Below are positions 8,125-17,358 of a stretch of DNA of 64,000 nt, one piece after another. The notes under the pieces are model-generated. The model was not told where the DNA came from and searched no databases. It saw only the letters and a list, made by a program, of their open reading frames with translations. Location of the stretch: NCBI GenBank assembly GCA_963666825.2, contig CAXXFE010000001.1:248001-312000 (forward strand). Direction: 5' to 3'. Each line of letters opens with the position of its first letter. Position 1 is the first letter of the stretch. The stretch is from Saccharicrinis sp963666825. Its GTDB lineage: Bacteria; Bacteroidota; Bacteroidia; Bacteroidales; Marinilabiliaceae. The position numbers and the translations under genes are program-made.

Positions 8125-11100
8125 TTAAAATGTCAAATTAAGCCCTATCATATAATTGCGAGTTGTCGGTGTATTTGTTCCTATAATCAGCAAACGCTCT
8201 TTGTACGAATTAACAGCTTGATTCTCGTCACCATAAGAATTCGTTTCCGGATCCATTCCAGACTCCCTGTTATATGGAGAGAACATTACCAACGGATTTT
8301 GTGCAGTAAAGTAAATTCTGAATTTTTCAATACCTGCATTTCTAATCCAGTTAATTCGTTTTAAATCATAACCAAGTGTTATAGTACGAATCTTCATATA
8401 AGAAGCATCAAAATACCCCAATGTACTTCCATATTTTGGGTTATCACTACTCTTTATTCCTTTAGGACTAGGATATTTCGCATCAGTATTATTTTCTGTC
8501 CAATAATCAACATCTACATTACCTCTACGACCATTTAGCATATTCAAATAACTTGATGATCCGTAAAGAGTACTAATTAAAATACCTCCTTTTTTAAAGG
8601 CTCCTACAACACTTAAATCAAATCCCTTATAAGCTACACGAGTATTAAATCCACCCTGAAAATCAGGATTTACATCCATTATTTGTCTATCATCTGTACC
8701 AATAACTCTTGTTGGAGAACCATCTTCATTATAATCTCCTGTATATTTCACTTTAATTGAACCAAGTATTTCATCGTCATCTCCCGGTTCTAAAATATTA
8801 CGATATGCATCATCTTTTTGCCATAATCCCTCTTTTTTGTAATCGTAAATTACATCTATAGCGTGACCTTTAAACCACCAGTTACTTTCATCTTCTTCTC
8901 TTCCTGAGGCAAGTTCTATTAATTTATTTCGATTTGCATATAAGTTAAAACCTACATCCCATGTCCATCCATTGTAATTATCTAAAATGGTTCCATTTAA
9001 AGTAAGCTCAATCCCTTTATTTTCTGTTTTACCTACATTTGCATAGTAACTATCAACTCCTGATGTTTTAGGTAAAGTAACACTCAACAACAAATCGTGA
9101 GTTTTTTGATAATAATACTCAACTGTACCTGTTAAACGGTTATTGAATGCACCAAAATCTACTCCGTAATTCCAGGTTTCAGAATATTCCCAACCCAGGT
9201 TTTCATTTGGCAACTTGGATACATAATACCCAACAGAGTTGGCATCATTAAAGTTATATGGTCTTGTAGATAAAAGTCCTAAAGTAGAGTATGCATCAAT
9301 TGCCTGATTGGCAGTTTGACCATATCCAACACGTAGTTTCAATAAATTGATCTGACTTAGATTTTGCATAAATGACTCTTTAGTCAAATTCCAACCTAAC
9401 GATACAGCAGGATAACTATGCCATTTATGTCCTTTTGCCAGTACAGATGATCCATCAGAACGGAAAGCTGCAGAAATCATATAACGATCATCATAAGAAT
9501 ACATTACACGACCCATATATGATTTCAATCCACTTTCATAATATCCCTGATAATCAGGATTAATAGTTATATCGCCTTCTGCTCGTCCTAAATTGTAATA
9601 TTGGAATGCATCGGATGGAATATCCGTTGCAGAAACATATGAACTATTATAGCTTGTTTTTTCAGAAGAATATAATGCAACTACATTAAATTTATGCTTT
9701 CCGGCAAAAACTTTATCATATGTAAGTAAATTTTCAATTGCCCAATTGGTTTTTATTGAATGACTGATGGAAGCAGATGAAATATTATCCTCATCAGAAC
9801 TAAATACTCCTTCTCCTGTATAGCTACCGGCATCTGTCATACGTAAATTCAATCCGAGGTTAAGACGATATTTTAACCCATCTACACCTGGTACTTTTAC
9901 TTCTCCATAAAGGTTGTTGTATGTACCATAAGCTTTAGTTTGGTTCTTATAACTGTCATCTAAGCTTTCTAAACTTTTTTTAGTATACACCCAGTTTTCA
10001 TCTGCACCCATTTTAACAGTTCTTTTTAATGAACCATCTTCATTATATGGATCTGAAATTGGAGTAGTACTTAAATTTGCTCCTACATTAATATTATCGC
10101 CATTAGTAACAGAATAGTTATTTTGCGAAGAAAATCCTACTTTAACATACTTACCCAGATCCTGATCAAGAGATGCATGCATTGAATAACGAGTAAAATC
10201 TTGTAATGGCAGTACCGATTCATCAAAATAATATCCAACACCAAAATTATAACTTCCATGTTCCGTACCTCCGGAAACACCAACATCATGACTTGTTACT
10301 TTTGCTGTTCTATATAATAAGTCCTGCCAATCAGTATTTGTATCATTTGATTCATCTGTATTGTTAGTATACAAACCTGCGGTTTCTCTCAATTTAACAA
10401 AGTCTGGTCCATCCATCATTGGATATTTTGAAAATACAGATTTCAAACCAACATAACTGTTGTAACTGAATTTAGCTTTTTGTCCCTTATTTCCTTTGTT
10501 GGTTGTGATCAAAATAACCCCATTGGCACCACGTGATCCATAAATAGCAGTTGCTGATGCATCCTTTAAAATATCAATACTTTTAATATCACTTGGATTC
10601 ACATCACTAATAGCTCCGGCAAACGGAATTCCATCTAATACAATAAGAGGATCATTGCTCGCATTCAAAGAACGGGTTCCGCGAATACGAATTTGCATAG
10701 TAGCTCCTGGCTTAGTAGACGTTTGAGCCATCTCAACACCAGAAATTCGACCTTGCAGTGATTGGGTAACATTTGAAGATGGCACATCTCTGATAACGTC
10801 TCCTTTAATTGAAGCTACAGATCCGGTAACTGCTTCTTTACGTTGTGTACCATAACCAACAACAACAACTTCATCTACACTTAAATTGGATGAATTCATT
10901 ACAACATTAATCTCCGTTTGGTTCCCAACTGGTATAACTTTATCCTCAAAGCCAATAAATGAGAATATAAGAGAATCTTTTGATTCTGCCTCTATTACAT
11001 AATTACCATTAAAATCAGAAATAGTACCCGTGGTGGTACCTTGAATGATAACATTGACACCAACCAGAGGAAAATTGGTTTCATCAATGATAGATCCCTT

Positions 11101-11190
11101 TATGGTACGCGATTGTGCATATGTCCATAAAGAAAAAAACAAGAGTGGCAACATTACTGTTATCACCTTAATACATAGATTTTTTTTCAT
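8125..11190 (-). CDS. SusC/RagA-family TonB-dependent outer-membrane transporter
   Basis: This 1021-residue protein imports oligosaccharides across the outer membrane using TonB energy. The sequence shows a signal peptide (to about residue 25, ending WTYAQ), then a carboxypeptidase-regulatory-like domain (about 29-105, GSIIDETNFPLVGVNVIIQG). The SusC signature DEVVVVGYG follows, then a plug with IRIRGTRSLNASNDPLIVLDG and DILKDASATAIYGSRGANGVI, and a long beta-barrel ending in an aromatic residue (MIGLNLTF). It is the first gene of a susC-susD unit. The 506 bases upstream hold several candidate regulatory motifs. There is no frame damage, so import should still be possible if expression is maintained. 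Confidence 0.96.
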   Translation of the reverse strand: MKKNLCIKVITVMLPLLFFSLWTYAQSRTIKGSIIDETNFPLVGVNVIIQGTTTGTISDFNGNYVIEAESKDSLIFSFIGFEDKVIPVGNQTEINVVMNSSNLSVDEVVVVGYGTQRKEAVTGSVASIKGDVIRDVPSSNVTQSLQGRISGVEMAQTSTKPGATMQIRIRGTRSLNASNDPLIVLDGIPFAGAISDVNPSDIKSIDILKDASATAIYGSRGANGVILITTNKGNKGQKAKFSYNSYVGLKSVFSKYPMMDGPDFVKLRETAGLYTNNTDESNDTNTDWQDLLYRTAKVTSHDVGVSGGTEHGSYNFGVGYYFDESVLPLQDFTRYSMHASLDQDLGKYVKVGFSSQNNYSVTNGDNINVGANLSTTPISDPYNEDGSLKRTVKMGADENWVYTKKSLESLDDSYKNQTKAYGTYNNLYGEVKVPGVDGLKYRLNLGLNLRMTDAGSYTGEGVFSSDEDNISSASISHSIKTNWAIENLLTYDKVFAGKHKFNVVALYSSEKTSYNSSYVSATDIPSDAFQYYNLGRAEGDITINPDYQGYYESGLKSYMGRVMYSYDDRYMISAAFRSDGSSVLAKGHKWHSYPAVSLGWNLTKESFMQNLSQINLLKLRVGYGQTANQAIDAYSTLGLLSTRPYNFNDANSVGYYVSKLPNENLGWEYSETWNYGVDFGAFNNRLTGTVEYYYQKTHDLLLSVTLPKTSGVDSYYANVGKTENKGIELTLNGTILDNYNGWTWDVGFNLYANRNKLIELASGREEDESNWWFKGHAIDVIYDYKKEGLWQKDDAYRNILEPGDDDEILGSIKVKYTGDYNEDGSPTRVIGTDDRQIMDVNPDFQGGFNTRVAYKGFDLSVVGAFKKGGILISTLYGSSSYLNMLNGRRGNVDVDYWTENNTDAKYPSPKGIKSSDNPKYGSTLGYFDASYMKIRTITLGYDLKRINWIRNAGIEKFRIYFTAQNPLVMFSPYNRESGMDPETNSYGDENQAVNSYKERLLIIGTNTPTTRNYMIGLNLTF

Positions 11191-11696
11191 TATAAATTGA
11201 TTTAATTATAAAATAATAATTACATGACTGGTTTAATATGAATAACATGTTCAATCACTATTATTCTTGACTATATACAAATATGTTTTTTTAGATTTTT
11301 TAAGTATTTGCATTTTGAAACAAATACTTTAGATTTTGATACATCTATTTTATTGCGGTATTTGCAGACTTTTAAATTTAGATACGCAAAAAATCATATT
11401 ACATTAATTATCTGAATATTACATATAGTATATTTTGTAATTTTAGATATTTATCCATTTTAACTTTTGAAATAAAGTTTTGATTAAATCCCATTTTTTT
11501 AATTATCGACAATAATAATAATTGTTACTTTTAATATATATATCATAAAAAGTACAATAACAATATGTGAAATGTATATTTAGGGAAGATCAGATTCTTA
11601 TACGAATCAAACAAAAAATCTAACATCACAACAAACCTACAACATTCAAAACAAACATTTACTGTAAAACTGCAATGAAAAACGATTGCATATCTG
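11191..11696. promoter_or_regulatory. susC upstream regulatory region
   Basis: About 500 AT-rich bases separate susC from the original end of the HTCS gene. Two structures stand out. One is an inverted repeat, AAGTATTTG at 11302-11310 and CAAATACTT at 11321-11329. The other is a motif at 11371-11389 (TTTAAATT, T or C, AGATAC on the plus strand) that recurs upstream of GH95 at 22100-22118. A CAGAC core lies at 11365-11369. These are candidate HTCS-binding sites, but no confident -33/-7 promoter pair was found by eye. Confidence 0.5.
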
Positions 11697-11826
11697 TTAA
11701 ATTTCAAATAACCTATCTAAACTCTCCTTTGTCTCGGACTCTTCATATTTAAGAATAAATTCTTTTGGGGACATACCAAAATAGGATTTAAAAGCATTAG
11801 TAAAATAGGAATGCGATGAAAATCCG

Positions 11827-11834
11827 ACGGTATA
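11827..11834. repeat. Target-site duplication, left copy (ACGGTATA)
   Basis: The eight bases ACGGTATA directly precede the left end of the insertion sequence and recur directly after its right end at 13309-13316. Eight bases is the usual duplication length for the IS256 family. Confidence 0.9.
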
Positions 11835-11859
11835 GGATATGTAAGTATAACTCTGTCTG
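11835..11859. repeat. Left terminal inverted repeat of the IS256-family element
   Basis: This end starts GGATATGTAAG and ends CTCTGTCTG. It pairs with the reverse complement of 13284-13308 at 17 of 25 positions. Confidence 0.8.
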
Positions 11860-12027
11860 ATTGATTTAGATTATTCAAATTAAATTATCTTTTTTCTTAA
11901 AACCAATTCTCAAAAGCTTTATTGAGAAGATTTCAGGTTCTGTCAAGGGTGGCTGAGGTACGAAGCCATTCATATACCCTTGACGGGTTCTGTAATCTAC
12001 CTACTTTTGCTTTTTTGAGTTGGTTGA

Positions 12028-13254
12028 TTACAAATCAATTTTCATACGATCTCCAAATTTTATGCAAAACTGCTGAATGGTTAATCCCCAATTACGAACA
12101 GGCTGAGTCCATTTTTTAGAGATATTTTCAGTAGCCAGGTAGATCAACTTCATTAATGCCATATCACTTGGAAATGCTCCTTTAGTTTTAGTTACTTTAC
12201 GAATTTGACGATGAAAACCTTCCACAGTATTAGTCGTGTAAATTATCTTTCTAATATGCTCATCATATTGAAAATACGTTGTTAATTCTTCCCAGTTCTC
12301 ATGCCATGATTTTATGACTATAGGATACTTTTTACCCCATGCTTCTTCAAGGTTAAGAAGTTCCATCTCTGCTTGGCTCTTTGTTGCTGATTGATAAACC
12401 TTTTTAAGATCTTTCATGAACGTTTTTTGATCTTTTGAGGCAACATACTTCAGTGAACTTCTAATTTGATGAATTACACATTTTTGTATTTCCGTTTCGG
12501 GATAAATGCTTAGTATGGCATCTGAAAAACCTTTAAGATTATCAGTGCATGCGATAAGTATATCTTTTACCCCACGGCTTTTTAAATCAGTTAATACAGA
12601 TAACCAGAAGTTTGCCCCTTCACTTTCGGAAATATACATACCGATAAGTTCTTTGCGGCCTTCTTTATTAATTGCTAATATATTGTAAACTGCTCTGGAG
12701 GTAACTTTTCCACCATCCCTTACTTTATAATGCATAGCATCCATCCAAACAATTGGATAGACTTCATCCAGCGGCCTATTTTGCCATTCTTTTACTTGTG
12801 GGATAACTCTGTCTGTAATCTCACTTAGTGTTGTTGCTGATATTTCAACATCATACATCTCTTGTATGTGGATGGAAATATCACGCAAACTCATTCCTCG
12901 ACCATAAAGTCCGATAATCTGTGGTGCAAGATTATCTGCCAATATGGTTTCTCGCTTTTTTACTATCTGGGGTTCAAAGCTACTATGCCGATCTTGTGGT
13001 GTTTCAATAGTTATTTCTCCAGATGAAGTTTTTAAGGTTTTGGAGCTTTTGCCATTACGTTTATTCCCAATACTACGTTCTTCTTCATCTAAATGACACT
13101 CCATCTCTGCGGAAAGAGCACTTTCTAGAAATTCTTTAATAATGGGTGCAAAAACGCCTCCTTCTCCTGTTAATGATTTTCCGCTCTTTAATTGACTAAG
13201 AGCTAAATCCCGCATTGCAATATATTCTGGGGATTCTTTTTTCTTTTCTGCCAT
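12028..13254 (-). CDS. IS256-family transposase (mutator type)
   Basis: This DDE transposase of 408 residues moves the surrounding insertion sequence by cut-and-paste through a circular intermediate, as known for the family. The acidic triad is visible: Asp in VWMDAMHYK, Asp in IACTDNLKG and Glu in TTNTVEGFHRQIRK. The zinc-ribbon-like CVIH motif (KCVIHQIRSSLKYV) and the N-terminal stretch with ALSAEMECHLDEEER are typical. The length is normal and no frame damage is seen. The gene has the same orientation as the HTCS gene it disrupts. It is cargo of a mobile element and has no role in xylan use. Confidence 0.95.
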   Translation of the reverse strand: MAEKKKESPEYIAMRDLALSQLKSGKSLTGEGGVFAPIIKEFLESALSAEMECHLDEEERSIGNKRNGKSSKTLKTSSGEITIETPQDRHSSFEPQIVKKRETILADNLAPQIIGLYGRGMSLRDISIHIQEMYDVEISATTLSEITDRVIPQVKEWQNRPLDEVYPIVWMDAMHYKVRDGGKVTSRAVYNILAINKEGRKELIGMYISESEGANFWLSVLTDLKSRGVKDILIACTDNLKGFSDAILSIYPETEIQKCVIHQIRSSLKYVASKDQKTFMKDLKKVYQSATKSQAEMELLNLEEAWGKKYPIVIKSWHENWEELTTYFQYDEHIRKIIYTTNTVEGFHRQIRKVTKTKGAFPSDMALMKLIYLATENISKKWTQPVRNWGLTIQQFCIKFGDRMKIDL

Positions 13255-13283
13255 AAGTCACAATATTAATAATTTGTTGCTTA

Positions 13284-13308
13284 CAGACAGTGTTTATTTT
13301 ACATCCTC
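13284..13308. repeat. Right terminal inverted repeat of the IS256-family element
   Basis: This end reads CAGACAGTG, then TTTATTTTACAT and CCTC, immediately before the right copy of the ACGGTATA duplication. In the disrupted HTCS frame it supplies the stop codon at 13299-13301. Confidence 0.8.
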
Positions 13309-13316
13309 ACGGTATA
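13309..13316. repeat. Target-site duplication, right copy (ACGGTATA)
   Basis: This is the second copy of the 8-base duplication. It lies inside the codons for the ...YTV... segment of the AraC-type domain of the HTCS gene. Confidence 0.9.
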
Positions 13317-16300
13317 GGCTATATCTGAAATATTCACCTTATTATATATTAAAAGATAGGCTGCTTGTTTTAAGCGTATTGACTTAATAAGATTACCAGG
13401 TGAAATATTTATTTTCTCTTTTAATTTTCTATTTAAATGCACACGACTCAATCCAACCTCCCGACTAAGGTCATCCACACTAAATTCTGGATTTTCTATA
13501 TTCTTCTGAACTAAATCAATCACTCTTGAGACCAGATTATTGTCCGGAGAAATCAGTTTAATATCCGTTAGATCTGTTTTAATTCCCAGACTATATTTAT
13601 TTTTAAGTATATCTCTTGTATATAAAAGTTGTGATATGATACTTTTTAAAATTTGTAAATCAATGGGCTTTGTTAAGTAATAATCTACACCGTTTTGTAT
13701 ACACAAACGTTCACTTTCCTGATCACATTGAGATGTAATTATCATTACCGGGATATGCTTTGTATTTGGATTTTTTCTTATTTTTTGACAAAGAGAAATT
13801 CCATCAATCTCAGGCATCACAAGGTCAGTAACCACAACATCCGGTATCTCAGTTGAAATATCCTTCCAGGCCCTTTCTGCATTAACATATGTTCTTATAT
13901 AATACTTATCTGAAAGTTCTATTTTAATATATTCACCTAAGTCTGCATCATCATCAATAAAGACAAGAAATTGTTTAGAACTTCTGTTCTCAAAGTCCCT
14001 ATATTTCACATTATTATTTGCATTTAAATAAAATTCACTATTCTGCAGAACACTAAATTTTTCAGCAACAGATTTATTTTTACTTGTTTTCTCCAATGCG
14101 ATTTCACTAGGCTTTAAATGCTTATTCCCCAATGGAATACAAATCACCAAAGATACTCCATTCTCAATATTTTTTGCAGTAATAGTTCCATGATGTAATT
14201 GAACGATCATTCGTGAAAGATGAAGGCCAATACCTGAACCACCTTCATTTGAATGATGTTCACATTGATAAAAGCGATCAAATATACGATTGATTTCATT
14301 TTCATTGATCTTTGCTCCTGAATTTTCAACAATTATTTCAACACATTCAATATTACCACTATAACTAACTTTTTGTGACTTTTTTACAACAACATCTACA
14401 TAAACGAATATAGTTCCGTTGTCAGGTGTAAACTTAAATGCATTAGATAGAATATTAAACAGTACTTTATCAAAGTTGTTTTGATCAATCCAAACATCAA
14501 GATTTTTAATATCTGATACTAATTTAAAATCAATACATCCTGACATCAGCAATGGTTCAAAAGATTTAATAATATCTTCAATAAATGGAATTAAATCTGT
14601 CTTTTGAAATTTCATCTTTAATTGATGATTATCAATTTTTCTAATATCCATTAGTTGATTGACCAATTGAAGAATTCTATGTGCATTACGGTGCATTAAA
14701 TTAAAAGTCTCTTTACGCTTTATATCTGTTTCTGACTCCTGCATGGCTTGCAATGGGGTATATAATAAAGTAAGGGGAGTTTTAATTTCATGAGATAAAT
14801 TAGTGAACATTCTAAGCTCCATCTCCTTCTTTTCTAATTCAAGTCTTTCTTGTTCTAAATTCCTTTTTTTTCTTAGAAATAGTTGTAGAACCCATAGAAT
14901 ACATAAAAACAGAACAAAATACAATGCTTGTGCTACACCCGTTTTATACCAGGGAGGTAATATTTTAATGTTAATTTTATTAAACACAACATCCTTTTCT
15001 TCAGTAGTTCCATTATAAAAGGCTTTAATATTTAAGGTATAATCCCCATCCGGAAGGTTTGTATATGTTGCCTTACTATTATTATAATCAGTATATCTCC
15101 ATTCCTCATCAAATCCATCTAACTTATATCCATAAACCACTTTTTGCGGATTTGCATATTCTAAAACTGTAAATTCCAAAGAAAAAACATTTTGCTTCTT
15201 TTCAAGGATAATTTGATGAGCCTGAGATATATGACTATCTAAAATATTTTCATTCTGAATGTTATTATCATAATGAATAACTTTATTCAATACTGACAAC
15301 TGAGAGAAATATATTTTCGAAATTGGCTTTTTTATATTTGTAATATTTTCTGGTTTGAATGTGTTTATCCCATTAATTCCACCAAAATAAACATTCCCTC
15401 CAGAGTCATTAAAACATGCTCTTTCACTAAACTCATTATCTTGTAAACCATCATATGCAAAATAATTTACAAATTCCCCACCACACACATTCAGTTTTGA
15501 TAATCCATGAGTAGTACTAATCCATAAGATATTATTTTTATCCTGGATAACACCTGCAATACAATTACCCGATAATCCTTCATTTGTTGTATATACCTTT
15601 ATCTCTTCAGATTCTATATTCACATAATATAATCCTTGAGAAGTACCGATCCATAAATTACCAATATTATCAATATAACAGGTCGTAATTCTTATCCCTT
15701 CAAAATAATGTGTCAAGGATTTCTTTATTTCAACTTCCTTCTTTTCATTATAACAAAGCAGTCCATCTGTTTTTCCGATCCATACGTTTCCAGAATTATC
15801 TTTACAAACTGAGTTCACCCATGCCAGCTTATTGAAATCATATAACGGACTGACTGTATGATCAGAGAATGATAATACCTGTACACCATATCCTAATGTT
15901 CCCATATATAGCTTATCTTCTTTTTTATCATACATAGAATAAATAACTCGCTGTACTTCAATGTTATTGCAAAATGATTTAAAGCCATATTCCGGACTAT
16001 AAGAAGTTATACCACCCATATATGTAGAAATCCAAATAACTCCCCGTTTATCCATCTCGAGAGAAAGAATTGAATTATTTGGTAACGGCGTATTAGATCT
16101 GGTATAACATTTTTGAGAACCATTTTTTGAAATATTAAACAATCCTCCACCATCAGTACCAATCCATAATTCATCATTATTATCACGGATTATTGATGTT
16201 ATACTTGCTACATTCAAACCAGCAGAAGATTGATTTTCAGATAACTTAATATGTTCAAAATTTTTATTAGACTGAGGAATCAGCAACAAACCTTTTTGAA

Positions 16301-17358
16301 ATATTCCCGCCCAAATATTTCCCTGCGTATCCTGCATTAAAGAATGCACTTTACAATTATTTAAATCAATAGAATTGCACTGTAAATCCGGATTTATCAA
16401 CATTTCATTATCCCTATCAAATAACTGCAATCCGATATTTTCCGTACCAATCCAGATTTTTTTATGATTTTGTTTCTCAACAAGTATAGAACGTATATTT
16501 AGTTCTTTCTGTATTTTACCTTTAGGTTTTCTTATTGTTCTTAAACCAGAATCATAAATAAATAGTCCATTCTTATATGTTCCTATTAATATATTATGAT
16601 TTTCATTGTCTTCGAAAAGTGTGGAGACAATAACTTTTTCTTCCTTTTCAAATAAACTGGCAGGCCATGTTAGTTGATATAGTTTTTTACTTTTTATATC
16701 TAACCTAAAGAAAGATCCTTGTTCTGAATAAGACCATAAAAAACCTTTGGTATCCAGATATAAATGCCCTATAAAATTTGTATTATATAATTTTTTAAGC
16801 TTTTCCGTATATTCCAAATCAATTTTATGATTATCTGCATCATATACCAATATACCCAAACCAGATACAGATAACATCAACTTATTTTGTTCCTTAATTT
16901 CAATTATTGAAGTTACATACGGAACTCCTTTAAATTCCGGATATTGCAAATCAAAGTCATTAAATATATTATTCTCATAATCATAAACTTGCAATCCAGT
17001 TGAAGTACCAATCCAACAAACACCCTTACTATCTGTGTATACAATTTTAACTAAATTATTTGTCAGAGTCCCCTTTTTATTGTTTTCATGATGAAACACA
17101 TGAAATCGAATCCCATCAAAATAACATACTCCATTCTCTGAAGCAATCCATATATAACCATGATCATCTTGTGAAACTTTGTGAATAAGACTACTTGACA
17201 GACCCTGTTCTGAATTAAAAAACCGATTATTTTGTCCATTCACACCCATAGAAATGAATAAGAGACAGATGCATATTCTCAATATAATTTGAATACTTCT
17301 TCTCATCCACAATTTTTTATAATCAGAATTAAATCACAAAAATCCAATACAACTAAAA

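Larger units (their letters stand above)
11835..13308 (-). mobile_element. IS256-family insertion sequence, 1474 bp, intact
   Basis: The element is bounded by imperfect terminal inverted repeats and by an 8-base direct repeat of the host gene. It carries one transposase gene on the minus strand. The repeats (11835-11859 and 13284-13308) match at 17 of 25 positions, with shared blocks ATGTAA and CTGTCTG. About 170 bases lie between the transposase stop and the left repeat. They include a long hairpin, GTCAAGGGT at 11942-11950 with ACCCTTGAC at 11976-11984. Transposase and ends appear undamaged, so the copy is probably still mobile. Confidence 0.93.
11697..17312 (-). pseudogene. HTCS regulator gene split by an IS256-family element
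   Basis: The 5' part (17312 down to 13309) encodes 1335 native residues. They comprise a signal segment, about 14 propeller repeats (WIASENG, WIGTS, WIGTDGGG), a Y_Y_Y domain (about 735-830), a membrane helix (ALYFVLFLCILW), a histidine kinase (FTNLSHEIKTPL and GSGIGLHLS), a receiver (FIDDDADL, VVVTDLVMPEIDG) and the first half of an AraC-type domain. The frame then enters the element and stops after two foreign residues (RM). The missing 42 codons (YTVGFSSHSYFTNAFKSYFG and beyond) lie at 11826-11697. Removing the element and one copy of the 8-base duplication gives 4134 bases, exactly 1378 codons, so the intact protein had 1377 residues. The truncated product lacks the second helix-turn-helix, so DNA binding should fail. 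It is otherwise undamaged, which suggests a recent event. Confidence 0.93.

Noticed and set aside
11922..12119. Plus-strand reading frame of about 65 codons inside the insertion sequence
   Set aside because: It overlaps the transposase and a hairpin, has no start signal and no recognisable product. It is a shadow of the element.
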